A DNA stretch of 64,000 nucleotides from Paludibacter sp. (GTDB lineage: Bacteria > Bacteroidota > Bacteroidia > Bacteroidales > Paludibacteraceae). Positions 44,608 through 53,451 of the stretch are shown one piece after another (position 1 is the stretch's first letter; each line of letters begins with the position of its first letter). The DNA is taken from positions 1-64,000 of the forward strand of contig JAQTUE010000006.1 in the NCBI GenBank assembly GCA_028710415.1. Reading direction: 5' to 3'. The position numbers were made by a program, and so were the translations under genes. The notes under the pieces were generated by a model. It saw nothing but the letters and a program-made list of their open reading frames with translations, searched no databases and was not told where the DNA came from.

Positions 44608-44711
44608 TTTTTAATTGCATTTTATTCTTCTACAAACATAGGGACTAAGGATGCCAGAACAAAAATAAGGGTATATGACAAATTGGTTAATAGGTTAATT
44701 TGGTTGATAAA

Positions 44712-44746
44712 TAGTGAGGGCTTCACTCGGAGTGAAGCCCTCACTA
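44712..44746. repeat. Palindromic repeat, family B
   Basis: Arms TAGTGAGGGCTTCACT / AGTGAAGCCCTCACTA around CGG. A family A palindrome follows after 16 bp, the same pairing and spacing as at 36-131. Confidence 0.85.
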
Positions 44747-44762
44747 TGATGTTAATATTTAT

Positions 44763-44808
44763 CGACCCGCTCGTTGCTGCAAGAACAGGTTCTAAGCGAG
44801 CGGGTCGT
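44763..44808. repeat. Palindromic repeat, family A
   Basis: CGACCCGCTCG and CGAGCGGGTCG ends. The centre TTGCTGCAAGAACAGG is reverse complementary to that of 1479-1523. Confidence 0.85.
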
Positions 44809-44991
44809 AATAAATGAGCGGGTCGTAATCAGATAGTACTATTCCAACTGCTGAATCCTTCAATCCCCAAAACGCGGAACACGGAACACAGAACGCGGAA
44901 CTTCAAACCCCAAACTTCTCAAACCTTATTTAACTGTTATTCTATTAAACAAATCGGAATCCTGAACGTTAATCTATTAAATAAATAGAAT

Positions 44992-45915
44992 ATGGAAAAA
45001 TCTATTTTAGTGATTGGTGGAACGGGTTACCTTGGTGGTAAAGTAATCAAAGAATTGCTTGCCAGGAAGGTAAAAGTCAGTGCATTGGTTCGTCCGGATA
45101 CTGACCCGAAAGCACTGGAGGTCCTGGGAGTTCATATTATTTCCGGTGATATTACTCATCCCATCACCATTTTACCGGCTCTGAACGGTATCGATGCAGT
45201 GGTATCTACTGCCATCGGATATTCCAAACGAAAGAAAGGCGACAGTTTACAAAGTGTGGATGATGCCGGCAACCGCAACCTGGTGGATGCACTGAGCCAA
45301 TCTACTGTTAAGCGGTTTGTATTTACAAGCATCCTGACTGCCGACAAGGCCATGTCGGTTCCTCATTTTTGGCAAAAGAAACTCATTGAAGATTATATGG
45401 ATCAAAAAGGGTTGAAGTATGTAGCCCTGAGGCCGGGTGCTTTCCTGGACCAGAATCCCGCTCGTGATCAGTTTGCTGCCTCCCTGAGGAAAGGCAAATT
45501 AAAAGTTCCCGGGTCATCCTCGGTCAAATGGACTTATATTCTGACCACCGATTTAGCCAGGTACCTCGCCATTGCAGCTATCGATGAAACTATCCCTCTT
45601 GGCAAAATCGATATTGGCATGGAAGAACCCATGAATGCTGAAATGCTGGCGGAATATGCTCACGAATACACCGGAAAACCCGTAAAATTAAGTGTTATTC
45701 CCTGGTCCTTACTGAATTTTTTATTTTCGGTCCTGGGACCATTTGTTCCATTTACGGCAGATATGAAAAAAATGTTCGAGTACTTTATGACCGGACAGTA
45801 TGTTGCCGACACCACAAACCAACAGAAGTATTTTGGGGAAGTACCCACCGTAAAAGATTCCGCATTCCGGTATTTCAATCAGATTGGATTGCGTAAAGGA
45901 GAGTTGATTAGTTAA
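44992..45915 (+). CDS. NAD(P)-binding oxidoreductase, NmrA/atypical SDR type
   Basis: 307 residues. The N-terminal Rossmann motif GGTGYLGG (9-16) is followed by SALVRPDTDP, typical of atypical short-chain dehydrogenases of the NmrA/isoflavone-reductase type. A single hydrophobic stretch near residue 240 (SLLNFLFSVLGPFVPF) may touch a membrane. Family members include redox enzymes and NAD(P) sensors. The substrate is unknown. It is flanked on both sides by the low-complexity elements, and its TAA stop lies within the TTAATTGGTTAATTAAG words. Confidence 0.85.
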   Translation: MEKSILVIGGTGYLGGKVIKELLARKVKVSALVRPDTDPKALEVLGVHIISGDITHPITILPALNGIDAVVSTAIGYSKRKKGDSLQSVDDAGNRNLVDALSQSTVKRFVFTSILTADKAMSVPHFWQKKLIEDYMDQKGLKYVALRPGAFLDQNPARDQFAASLRKGKLKVPGSSSVKWTYILTTDLARYLAIAAIDETIPLGKIDIGMEEPMNAEMLAEYAHEYTGKPVKLSVIPWSLLNFLFSVLGPFVPFTADMKKMFEYFMTGQYVADTTNQQKYFGEVPTVKDSAFRYFNQIGLRKGELIS

Positions 45916-46462
45916 TTGGTTAATTAAGTTGATTGGTTAAATAGTTGATTAAGTTGATTAAGTTGATTAAGTTGATTGAGTTAATTAAGTTGACTAAGTT
46001 ATTATTCCAATAGCAGAATACTTCAATCCCAATAACACGGAACGCAGAACACAGAACGCGGAACTTTGAATGCTGAACCTTAAACCTCAAACTCCAAACT
46101 TTTCAAACAATATTTCTTAAAGCCCTTATTTTTCTTTATTTTTCTTCCCTTCGTAGAAAATCATGCCACCTAAGAATCTGCCCTTATTCCCTTATTAAAT
46201 ACCTATTATACTGTAAAATAATTAGGGAATAAGGGTGAAGTTTAGAGGGCTAATGTTTTCTACTAAGGGTCGGGGACAAAAATAGGGGTTTATCTTAAAG
46301 TGGTTAATTCGTTGATTAAGTTGATTGGTAGATTCGTTGATTAAGTTAATTAAGTTGACTAAGTTATTATTCCAATTGCAGAATACTTCAATCCCAATAA
46401 CACGGAACACGGAACGCAGAACACGGAACATTGAATGCTGAACTTCAACCTCTTCAACCTCT
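45916..46462. other. Two low-complexity elements around a full MITE-like palindrome
   Basis: 45905-46110: GTTGATTAAGTTGATT words, then TTATTCCAATAGCAGAA, CTTCAATCCCAATAA, GGAACGCAGAAC words and AACCTCAAACTCC words. 46121-46291 is the MITE. 46295-46470 repeats the same modules in the same order, ending at the stop codon of the leftward lyase gene. Confidence 0.75.
46121..46291. repeat. MITE-like palindrome, full copy with an unoccupied IS110 target
   Basis: Left arm CCCTTATTTTTCTTTATT and CCCTTCGTAGAAAATC, right arm AGGGAATAAGGGTGAAG, AGAGGGCTAATG and ACAAAAATAGGGGTTT. It contains TTTTCTACTAAGG at 46256-46268, matching the target read from the IS110 guide hairpin in 13 consecutive bases. Confidence 0.75.
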
Positions 46463-48424
46463 TCACTTCTTTTTTTGTTTTCCCACTTTAGATTCATTCC
46501 CTTCCAATATGACTGCCTGATATCTGGGTGTCATAATCTCAGGTTGCGGGATATTATCCACTCCGTCCCCGATATAAAACCCAAGGTAAGGAGGTTGGTT
46601 ATAAGCTACATTTTGCCAGGCTACGCCTAGCCGGTAGGTAGCATCGTGCATCGGGGTATAAAGCCTGTGGGTGGTAGGAATGGTGGTTGTGTAAAGCAAC
46701 AATTTGCTTGAATCATTCTTGCAACGTAAAAGTACTTCTTCCCTCCAGTCGCCCAACAAATCGGCACTCAGGCAGGGAGTTGATTTGGTGCCATTGATGG
46801 AGAGTGCATCGGTGAAAGTCATTATCCGTTCAGTGCCATCGCCGGTCCATTTGTCTATGCCGGTGCGGTCCAGTAATTCATCCTGCAGGTCCCCATCCCA
46901 GTAGATCCTGAAATTGATGGAGGGTTTATGGGTTGAGATCTGTACGCCCTTGCAGGAATAAGTTCCTCTGCCTGATGCGCTCCACATTTCAAAACCACGG
47001 TGCCTGGGATCAATGTCCGCTGCCAGTCCACGGCCGTTATCACTTTCGGTAGGTTCGCCCCAGAGTATTTCCCCTGTTTTAGCATCATGCAGTTCATACC
47101 CGTATTCGGCATCGTGGTTTTCATGGACTTCCCATACTTCCAGTCCCGGACGGTCAGGGTCCAGGTCGGAGAGGTGCATGGCATCCCCATGGCCCAGGCC
47201 GGTGCTGTACATCAATGAACCGTTGTCGTCAATGGCGCAGGAACCATACACGATTTCATCTTTCCCATCACCGTCAATGTCGCCGACACTCAAATTATGA
47301 TTCCCCTGTCCATAGGCACCTACGCCCGGGGTAATCCCTGAATCATAAAACCAGCGTTGAACCAGTTTCTTATCTTTCACATCATAGGCTGCCAGTGCTG
47401 TCCGGGTGTAGTATCCGCGGCACATCACCACGCTGGGGTGAACGCCGTCCAGGTAGGCAACACAAGCCAGATAGCGGTCTTCCCGGTTTCCGTATCCATC
47501 TCCCCATCCTTTATTTAATTGATCGGGTGTCGGATTGGTGGTGGAAGCTTCCCGTGGCGGGTTATAGGCAATGGTGTTGAGTTCCCCGCCCGTTTTACCG
47601 TTGAAAAGGGTCAGATATTCCGGTCCGCGGAGAATGATTCCTTTTATCTGTTTCCCGTTTGTTTTCACAATCCCCGAGCGATAATCGGCATTGATGCTGT
47701 CGCCCTCCATGATCACCTGTTTCCCTTTGCCATCCTTGGTTCCGGGAGCTGTTTTGCACACCACTTCGGCAATGCCATCGCCATCAAAGTCATACACCAT
47801 AAACTGGGTATAATGCGCCCCGGCACGTATGTTCCTGCCCAGGTCAATTCTCCAGAGCTGTTTCCCGTTCAGCTTATAGGCATCCAGGTAGACCTTTCCG
47901 GTATAGCCCGACTGGGAATTATCCTTTGCGTTTGTTGGATTCCATTTCACTACAATTTCATACTCACCATCCCCATCCAGGTCCCCCACGCTGCAGTCAT
48001 TAGCCACGTACGCATACTTCATCCCTTCAGGGGTTACATCACCTTCAGGACGATTCAATTGGATAGTTTTAAACTGTTGTTCCCATGGGGTGACTGCAAC
48101 GGCATTTTCAGGATTGCTTTCCTTGCCATTCAGTACGGGTTTTACGGTATACGTATCGGATAGGGTTCCAATACTGTCGAGAAAGTTGGTGGATGTGGCT
48201 ACAGGAGTCTGATTGATCCTGATTCGGTTGTTGCGGTAGATATTAAAAGTGATATTCTTCGTGTCCGTTCCCAGCATCCGCCAACTCAGGAACACGCCAT
48301 TACTGACTTTTACTGCCACCAATCCGCGGTTCAGGTATTCCATTTGACGTTTCTCAGCATGCACGGAAGAGATACAAAGGGTGTAAAATGCCAGTATAAC
48401 CAGCAAAGTGTTGATTTTTTTCAT
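46463..48424 (-). CDS. Rhamnogalacturonan lyase, PL11 family
   Basis: 653 residues with a signal peptide (MKKINTLLVILAFYTLCISSVHA). The family signature MEYLNRGLVAVKVSNGVFLSWRMLGTD opens the mature protein. Eight propeller blades follow, with Ca-binding motifs of the DLDGDGEYEIVVKW / DFDGDGIAEVVCKT / DIDGDGKDEIVYGS type. PL11 enzymes cut the backbone of rhamnogalacturonan I in pectin. Monocistronic. A -7 box (TATCTTTG on the minus strand) is at 48470-48477. The last residues are a Lys run ending at a low-complexity element. Confidence 0.95.
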   Translation of the reverse strand: MKKINTLLVILAFYTLCISSVHAEKRQMEYLNRGLVAVKVSNGVFLSWRMLGTDTKNITFNIYRNNRIRINQTPVATSTNFLDSIGTLSDTYTVKPVLNGKESNPENAVAVTPWEQQFKTIQLNRPEGDVTPEGMKYAYVANDCSVGDLDGDGEYEIVVKWNPTNAKDNSQSGYTGKVYLDAYKLNGKQLWRIDLGRNIRAGAHYTQFMVYDFDGDGIAEVVCKTAPGTKDGKGKQVIMEGDSINADYRSGIVKTNGKQIKGIILRGPEYLTLFNGKTGGELNTIAYNPPREASTTNPTPDQLNKGWGDGYGNREDRYLACVAYLDGVHPSVVMCRGYYTRTALAAYDVKDKKLVQRWFYDSGITPGVGAYGQGNHNLSVGDIDGDGKDEIVYGSCAIDDNGSLMYSTGLGHGDAMHLSDLDPDRPGLEVWEVHENHDAEYGYELHDAKTGEILWGEPTESDNGRGLAADIDPRHRGFEMWSASGRGTYSCKGVQISTHKPSINFRIYWDGDLQDELLDRTGIDKWTGDGTERIMTFTDALSINGTKSTPCLSADLLGDWREEVLLRCKNDSSKLLLYTTTIPTTHRLYTPMHDATYRLGVAWQNVAYNQPPYLGFYIGDGVDNIPQPEIMTPRYQAVILEGNESKVGKQKKK

Positions 48425-49521
48425 GAAGTCTTTTTTGATGAAAGGTTTTAATTGTCACAATGCAAAGAACAAAGATAAGGTACTGAAACAAATAACAGAA
48501 TGATAATTTTGATATTTTTTATCTTGTTGTTGATTTTATTTGGTTGATTGGTTGATTAGTTAATTGGTTAATTAGTTAATTGGTTGATTAAGTTGATTGT
48601 GTTAATTAAGTTGACTAAGTTATTATTCCAATTGCAGAAAGGCTTCAACAAACAACAACGCGGAACGCAGAACACGGAACACGGAACACTTCCCCAACCT
48701 CAAACTTTTCAAACCTCAAACTCTTATACTCTGTCTCAGGGTTATTATTCCAATTGCAAAATGCTTCAATCACAACAACGCAGAACGCAGAACGCAGAAC
48801 ACGGAACACGGAACGCTGAACCCCAAACTCTTCAAACCTTTCAAACCTTTCAAACCTCAAACCAATTCGGGCAATTCATCGCATTGGCTCTCATTTTGAA
48901 CTTGAATGCCATCCATTCTTTGTATAAAGGGCCTTTCCAGGGGGGATATAGGGGGTTAGCAGGGGGTTCGGTGCGCTGGGGCCCTCGAAACCCCCTCGAA
49001 AGGCCCTCGATACCCCCTCGATGCCCCCTCGATACCCCCTCGATACTTAAAACGAGTCCAAAGCAAGTTCAGAGGGAATGGTAGTGCGAAAGATTCCTGG
49101 ATTCCGTCGATTTGTTTTTGAAAAAGGGCTGTCATTTCATGCCGTTTTTCTTCCACCTGGAAAATCCGGATACGATTTCAGCTGGGTGAACCGATGGCTG
49201 GAAGGAGTTGTTTTAGTGGCTGAAAAAAACAAACGGAATGTTTAATTTCACAAAGCTATACCCGTATTTTTTAAATCGTTGATAACTTATTCAACTATTC
49301 AAAAGAATAATTAGGTTAAAGAAAATAAAGTAATTATCTTTGGTGCGAAATTTAATTAAAAAGAAAAAGTTTTTCCACTATACTTCGATTAAGCAATTTT
49401 AAGCAGGAGTATTTGTTCAAAAACCTTGCAATTCAATAATGTACCGGTAAATTGAGAAATATGTGCAATTGGATTGTGGATATATTAGAGTTATGTGTTA
49501 TTTTAGAAAAGAAAAAAAAGA
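48425..49521. other. 1.1-kb gene-free region: low-complexity elements and G-run tract
   Basis: Two copies of the modular element lie head to tail (48540-48720 and 48735-48870). A G-run/C-run tract follows (48927-49046). A 55-codon open frame at 49078-49245 (MVVRKIPGFRRFVFEKG...) has a purine-rich AGAGGGA before its ATG, but I recognise no family, and an opposite-strand frame overlaps it, so I do not call it a gene. A -7 box TATCTTTG lies at 49335-49342 for the next gene. Confidence 0.6.
48927..49046. repeat. G-run / C-run tract with quadruplex potential
   Basis: On the plus strand the runs are G6, G5, G5 and G4 within about 48 bp (48940-48981). Then an 11-bp period unit, CCCCCTCGATA, occurs with C5 runs at 49013, 49024 and 49035 and imperfect copies before them. 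The minus strand therefore reads repeated GGGGGTATCGA. Confidence 0.8.
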
Positions 49522-51342
49522 ATGAAAAGAATTGCAGGACAACCCGAAAAAAAATACAACTATTTAAAGGATTTAGATGATAAACAATTTCCATTTCTTA
49601 TCGCAGATATTCTCTTTTTTATTTTCGAACATACTGAAATTAGAGTTATGGATGGTCCTGGAGATGGAAAGCGTGATATTATTTCAAAGAATAAAGAAGG
49701 TAGACCAAGTATAACACAATGTAAATTTCATATTGATTTTAAAACCAGTGTTAGTTCAAGAGAAACTGATGAAATTGTTATTGCTTTAATGAAATTTAAT
49801 TCACAAATAGGAATATTTGCAACAACAGGCAAATTATCTCCTCAAGCAAAAAGAGAATTTACAAATGACTTTCCTAAATATGAACTTAGTTTTTTGGAAG
49901 GAACTGATATAGTTGATATAGTATTGTCGAGTCCAATTTTAACTTCAGTTTGGATTAATAATGAATCTATCGAACTAACAAGTAAAACTCTTGTATTTCC
50001 CTTTATCATTAGAGATATAATTGCTGACAAAACAATAACAGAATTAGATTTTAATTTAACTAAAGAAGCTAAAATCATTAAAAATTCAGTATCTAAAGAA
50101 TATTTTCATCCATATAGAAGCCCAAATCAGATTACATTTAAAGAATCTGGCACTTTTATTTACTGTAATAACCTAATCTATATTGGTGCAATAAAGATGC
50201 ACGAAATCAATATAATATCTGAAAGTGTTTTTAAAAAAATAATTGAATCTATTCAAAACCAATATAAGCTATTTTCTTTAAGAATCGGTGTTCCATTTTT
50301 AGCCAAAGTAGAAACTGATGAGTTTAAAGAAAAACTCAAATTTGAAATTCAGCCAATTACATATGTAATTAATGAAGGAAAAATATATTTAGAAAAAGAA
50401 TATGTTATTCCTAATAATTATCCAGATTGCATTTTTCCAAATCGTTTAGGACATTTAGAAGCACCTTGGGCAGCATGGTATCTAAATAATATAAATACTT
50501 GTTTGCAGATTGAATTAATGCTTCCATATGATATTCAGGATGATGTACAAACTTTATGCATAAAAGAAACTCATTTAAGAAAACTAGATGAATCATTATT
50601 TTATGCTATTACAAAAGAACAATATAATCAATTAGAATCAATTTTCGATGTAAATGATTTGCCTAATTGGAATTGCGAATTTGGTTTTGACGGACACCTT
50701 ATAGGCTGGCTTCATCCATTCCTTATCGACAACTCAAGTTTTATAAGTTTCAAAACAGATGATGATAGACTTGTATTGAACGAAGATGAATCTATTGAGA
50801 ACGAATTTAGACTTAAAACTATTGAGGTTCAAGCCACTTTGACAAATTTCAGTTTTAAAACTTGTACAACAAAAAAGGCGATTAATATATCTGAATTAAC
50901 GAATAATCCATTGTTTATTGAACCAACTTCTCTTAAATATACATGTGCTGAATTGTATCATTATTTTGACAATATCCCTTCTCCTGTTCTCTTAAAAGAC
51001 AGAACATTTAATTTTATATGTATTTGGGATATTCCGTCTTTTGAATTGAATTCAAAGATAACCAAGTTAATCAATAAGCAAGAATTCGATTCTGTTTATA
51101 ATGTTTCTGTCAATTTCGAAGTTAGAACTACCCATCGAGAAACAAATAAATATGGGAGATTAGATATGATTTACAAGGTTTCATTAGATATTTCTGCTAA
51201 CGATTTTTTAAATAGAGTTTTATCAGAAATATCATTATTCAAAGATATGGTAGAAATTATTATAAAGACTAAGCATTCAGATGCTGTTTTAAAAACTGAG
51301 TATTATTGGAATCAAGAAATTGGTATTTATTTCAACATTTAA
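49522..51342 (+). CDS. Mrr-like restriction nuclease domain fused to a large unknown domain
   Basis: 606 residues, cytosolic. The first 120 residues look like an Mrr-type PD-(D/E)xK nuclease: FPFLIADILFF helix, then GPGDGKRD (D52), then a strand with QCK (K68), then helix and GIFATTGKLSPQAK. The remaining 480 residues show no motif I know and could sense a trigger or bind nucleic acid. Codon use is AT-rich compared with the PUL genes. Stand-alone nuclease fusions of this kind are frequent in anti-phage islands, so a defence role is a reasonable guess, not a demonstrated one. Confidence 0.7.
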   Translation: MKRIAGQPEKKYNYLKDLDDKQFPFLIADILFFIFEHTEIRVMDGPGDGKRDIISKNKEGRPSITQCKFHIDFKTSVSSRETDEIVIALMKFNSQIGIFATTGKLSPQAKREFTNDFPKYELSFLEGTDIVDIVLSSPILTSVWINNESIELTSKTLVFPFIIRDIIADKTITELDFNLTKEAKIIKNSVSKEYFHPYRSPNQITFKESGTFIYCNNLIYIGAIKMHEINIISESVFKKIIESIQNQYKLFSLRIGVPFLAKVETDEFKEKLKFEIQPITYVINEGKIYLEKEYVIPNNYPDCIFPNRLGHLEAPWAAWYLNNINTCLQIELMLPYDIQDDVQTLCIKETHLRKLDESLFYAITKEQYNQLESIFDVNDLPNWNCEFGFDGHLIGWLHPFLIDNSSFISFKTDDDRLVLNEDESIENEFRLKTIEVQATLTNFSFKTCTTKKAINISELTNNPLFIEPTSLKYTCAELYHYFDNIPSPVLLKDRTFNFICIWDIPSFELNSKITKLINKQEFDSVYNVSVNFEVRTTHRETNKYGRLDMIYKVSLDISANDFLNRVLSEISLFKDMVEIIIKTKHSDAVLKTEYYWNQEIGIYFNI

Positions 51343-51512
51343 TAAAATAACACTTAATACATAGACTTTCGTGCAGTTGGAACAATCCAGCATGAAAAGT
51401 AGGTTTTACTCCAGAATTTATTTTGTCGCAGGGTGAGAGGTGAATTCTCCCACAAATCGCAAAATAGATATAGTTTTAGTCGTTAGCAGTAACTGTAATA
51501 AAATTAAATGAC
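51343..51512. other. Intergenic module with GGGTGAGA hairpin
   Basis: TTTTGTCGCAGGGTGAGAGG...TTCTCCC (51421-51451) and AGTCGTTAGCAGTAACTGTAA (51478-51498) resemble parts of other gaps in this region at 56258-56285, 57361-57430 and 61795-61830. Confidence 0.45.
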
Positions 51513-52259
51513 ATGCTTGATAAATGTGAACATACCGACAAAAATGATGATTTTCTAGCTGACATTGAAAAGTATGGTTTGACTGTTGTATTAATTCAAG
51601 CGACGGATTATTTACCTTCTTTTGGATATACAATCGGATTATGGAAGAATTATAAACACCCTGAAATTATTGGATTTGGGCTTAATACCGAAACTCTTCA
51701 TATTGTACTTAATGACATAGCAGAACTTGTGAAAAGTGGACAAACAATAGAAACATACAAAAATTATCCAAACATATTCGAAAGCGGAAAGGCAGTATTC
51801 ATTTCTGTTGACCAAAAAAATCTAACAGACTATTTTGGAACAGCCATAAACTTATATAACACAGAGAACTTTCCAGCAATTCAACTTGTGTGGACTGACA
51901 GAAATGATAGATTTCCTTGGGAGACAGATTTTGAAGAAGAATTCAAATACAATCAACCATTACTTGACAGAAACGCTGACTTTAAATTTATTGAAGATAA
52001 AAATCTTGGTATATTCACAACAAGACAATGGCTGGAGCTTGAGAAACCAATATTAAGAGTGATTCACGATATTGATGGAGATTGGCAATTTCTGTCAGGT
52101 GACCAACTTCCTGAAGACATTAGATATGTGAGTCTGGAAGAGATTATTAAACGTGACTCGACATTGAACGAAGTATTCAATCTTGAATATGGAGAATCAG
52201 CGAACAGAAAATTTATTAATGGACAATGGTTACGAACAAAAGAAAATAATGAAGACTAA
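51513..52259 (+). CDS. DUF4262 domain protein with a C-terminal extension
   Basis: 248 residues. The N-terminal 150 match DUF4262 (YGLTVVLIQATDYLPSFGYTIGLW, GFGLNTETLHIVLNDIAE, then FPAIQLVWTDRNDRFPW). The C-terminal 85 residues (PILRVIHDIDGDWQFLSGD...) look like a small DUF2185-type immunity-protein domain. Both domains occur near polymorphic-toxin and accessory loci, but the biochemical role is unknown. AT-rich, probably acquired. Confidence 0.75.
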   Translation: MLDKCEHTDKNDDFLADIEKYGLTVVLIQATDYLPSFGYTIGLWKNYKHPEIIGFGLNTETLHIVLNDIAELVKSGQTIETYKNYPNIFESGKAVFISVDQKNLTDYFGTAINLYNTENFPAIQLVWTDRNDRFPWETDFEEEFKYNQPLLDRNADFKFIEDKNLGIFTTRQWLELEKPILRVIHDIDGDWQFLSGDQLPEDIRYVSLEEIIKRDSTLNEVFNLEYGESANRKFINGQWLRTKENNED

Positions 52260-52734
52260 ACGACTATATGCTAATACACGCACTTATGAGTCATTAGTTG
52301 GTAAAAGTGCATTTTAGAAGTCTTGCTACTGCATTTACTTTGTACTTTCGGATGTGTCCTTTATTTAATGGAAAAATGGGATTGCCTATGGCTGGGATAT
52401 GTTATAAGGAGTGGCTGCTAGCAATGAATGAATAGTATTTCATGAACAAATTAAATAAGGAATTAAGTCAATCAATTACAATGATAAGATTTGCGAAACA
52501 GACTATTTGTGATCCAACATAATTTAAATAATTGACTCGCGAAAGACATTTGCATTTATACAAAGATTTTTATCAAGAGTATCCAACCATTTTGCGCTCA
52601 GTGACCGCAGAATTGACAGGCAAAGCAGATAGTAATAGATTGAATTCAGAAATACCTGAAAATCCATTATATAAGGCATTGAATTAGAAAATGCAAAGTT
52701 TTATTGTCGAATTATAGGGTTAACTCATAGGAAG
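52260..52734. other. Gap with cassette-type module and a gene remnant
   Basis: ACTTTCGGATGTGTCCTTT...AATGGAAAAATGG...GCCTATGGCTGGGA (52344-52397) closely matches 56176-56226. A short frame with a DUF1016-like segment follows (52532-52687). Confidence 0.5.
52532..52687 (+). pseudogene. Possible remnant of a DUF1016 (YhcG-type) nuclease
   Basis: The frame reads RERHLHLYKDFYQEYPTILR and then SVTAELTG, which resembles the FYxxYPxIxxxVSAxL segment of DUF1016 proteins. It stops after 51 codons and lacks the rest. Short and based on pattern memory alone. Confidence 0.3.
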
Positions 52735-52911
52735 AGCCACGTAGTGGTGATATTTTGGTAGAAACGATAAATAAACGATAATTAAGCCGCGTAGCGGTGA
52801 TAGTATGGTAAAAAATAAATAAGGGTTTTTAAGCCACGTAGTGGTGATATTTTGGTAGCAATGATATATAATGATAATCAAGCCGCGTAGCGGTGACATT
52901 TTGGTAGAAAT
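52735..52911 (-). repeat. Four-unit hairpin array upstream of the IS200-like gene
   Basis: Hairpins CCAC-GTA-GTGG at 52737 and 52834 alternate with CCGC-GTA-GCGG at 52787 and 52883, about 49 bp apart. Each is followed by TGATATTTTGGTAG or a close variant. Both stem arms change together, so the hairpin is under selection. Reversed, each unit reads like those of the downstream array. Confidence 0.9.
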
Positions 52912-52955
52912 GTGAATCAATCAATCATCTAATAAACCTATAAAAATCTAATCAC

Positions 52956-53417
52956 ATGGCAAACGCGTATACTCAAATCAATGTTCATGTTGTTTTTGCG
53001 GTGAAAGGTCGCGAAAATGTAATTCGTAAAGAAGTAATGGACCAGGCATGCAAATACATGCACGGTATATTGGTAAACCTGAAACAATTCCCATTGGCAA
53101 TAGGTGGTTCTAAAAATCATGTTCATTTATTTTTTGAACAACACCCGGATACAAATCTGTCGGACATTGTAGAGAAAACAAAGTCAAATGTTTCGAAATG
53201 GATCAATGAAAATAAGATGATCATGGGTCATTTTGAATGGCAGCGAGGGTATGGTGGTTTTAGTTATTCACGCAGTCAGCGGAATAATGTTATCAAATAT
53301 ATCATGAAGCAGGAAGAACATCATAAGGGACAGACATTCAGGGAAGAATACATGGAGATGTTGAATAAATTTGAAATTGCATTTGATGATAGGTATGTGT
53401 TTGAATTTTATGAATGA
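52956..53417 (+). CDS. IS200-like Y1 transposase (TnpA)
   Basis: 153 residues, full length for IS200/IS605 TnpA. It has the HxH metal site H55/H57 in KNHVHLFF, the FEWQRGYGGFSYSRSQ block, and the catalytic Y115 with Q119 in KYIMKQEEHHKGQTF. It cuts and joins single-stranded DNA at hairpins. No tnpB or IS200 ends are evident. It is set between arrays of inverted short hairpins and may act on these, as RAYTs do on REPs. Confidence 0.93.
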   Translation: MANAYTQINVHVVFAVKGRENVIRKEVMDQACKYMHGILVNLKQFPLAIGGSKNHVHLFFEQHPDTNLSDIVEKTKSNVSKWINENKMIMGHFEWQRGYGGFSYSRSQRNNVIKYIMKQEEHHKGQTFREEYMEMLNKFEIAFDDRYVFEFYE

Positions 53418-53451
53418 ATTTGATCATTTAATTTGGAGCACAATATTGTCA

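Larger units (their letters stand above)
43041..44645 (-). mobile_element. IS110-family insertion element (about 1.6 kb)
   Basis: Bounded by comparison with uninterrupted copies of the host repeat. The left flank ends TTCTAC and the right flank resumes TAAGG, with AC present at both junctions (43039-43040 and 44644-44645) as the likely core dinucleotide. Contents: a leftward DEDD transposase gene, only 38 bp upstream of it (longer if the later start is used), and about 400 bp of non-coding sequence downstream. That downstream non-coding end is the arrangement of the IS1111 subgroup and carries the guide RNA candidates. There are no long terminal inverted repeats. Confidence 0.8.
44646..44991. 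other. MITE right end, B+A palindrome pair and low-complexity modules
   Basis: TAAGGATG...ACAAAAATAAGGGT (44646-44672) is the displaced right end of the interrupted MITE. Then come TTGGTTAATAGGTTAATTTGG words, a family B palindrome (44712-44746), a family A palindrome (44763-44808) and the GGAACACGGAAC modules (44835-44960). An earlier 71-residue reading frame across this region is repeat sequence and not a gene. Confidence 0.75.

Noticed and set aside
44602-44817. Small gene between IS110 and the palindromes
   Set aside because: The frame is made of MITE, low-complexity and palindrome sequence and has no independent coding signal.
47519-48163. A 214-codon open frame on the plus strand
   Set aside because: It is antisense to the PL11 lyase coding region and shows no domain of its own.
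49078-49245. 55-codon gene with a purine-rich ribosome-site-like sequence
   Set aside because: No recognisable family, next to a G-run tract and overlapped by an opposite-strand frame. Not enough to call a gene.
52956-53417. IS605-type element with TnpB
   Set aside because: No tnpB gene or omega-RNA-like region is present next to this tnpA.
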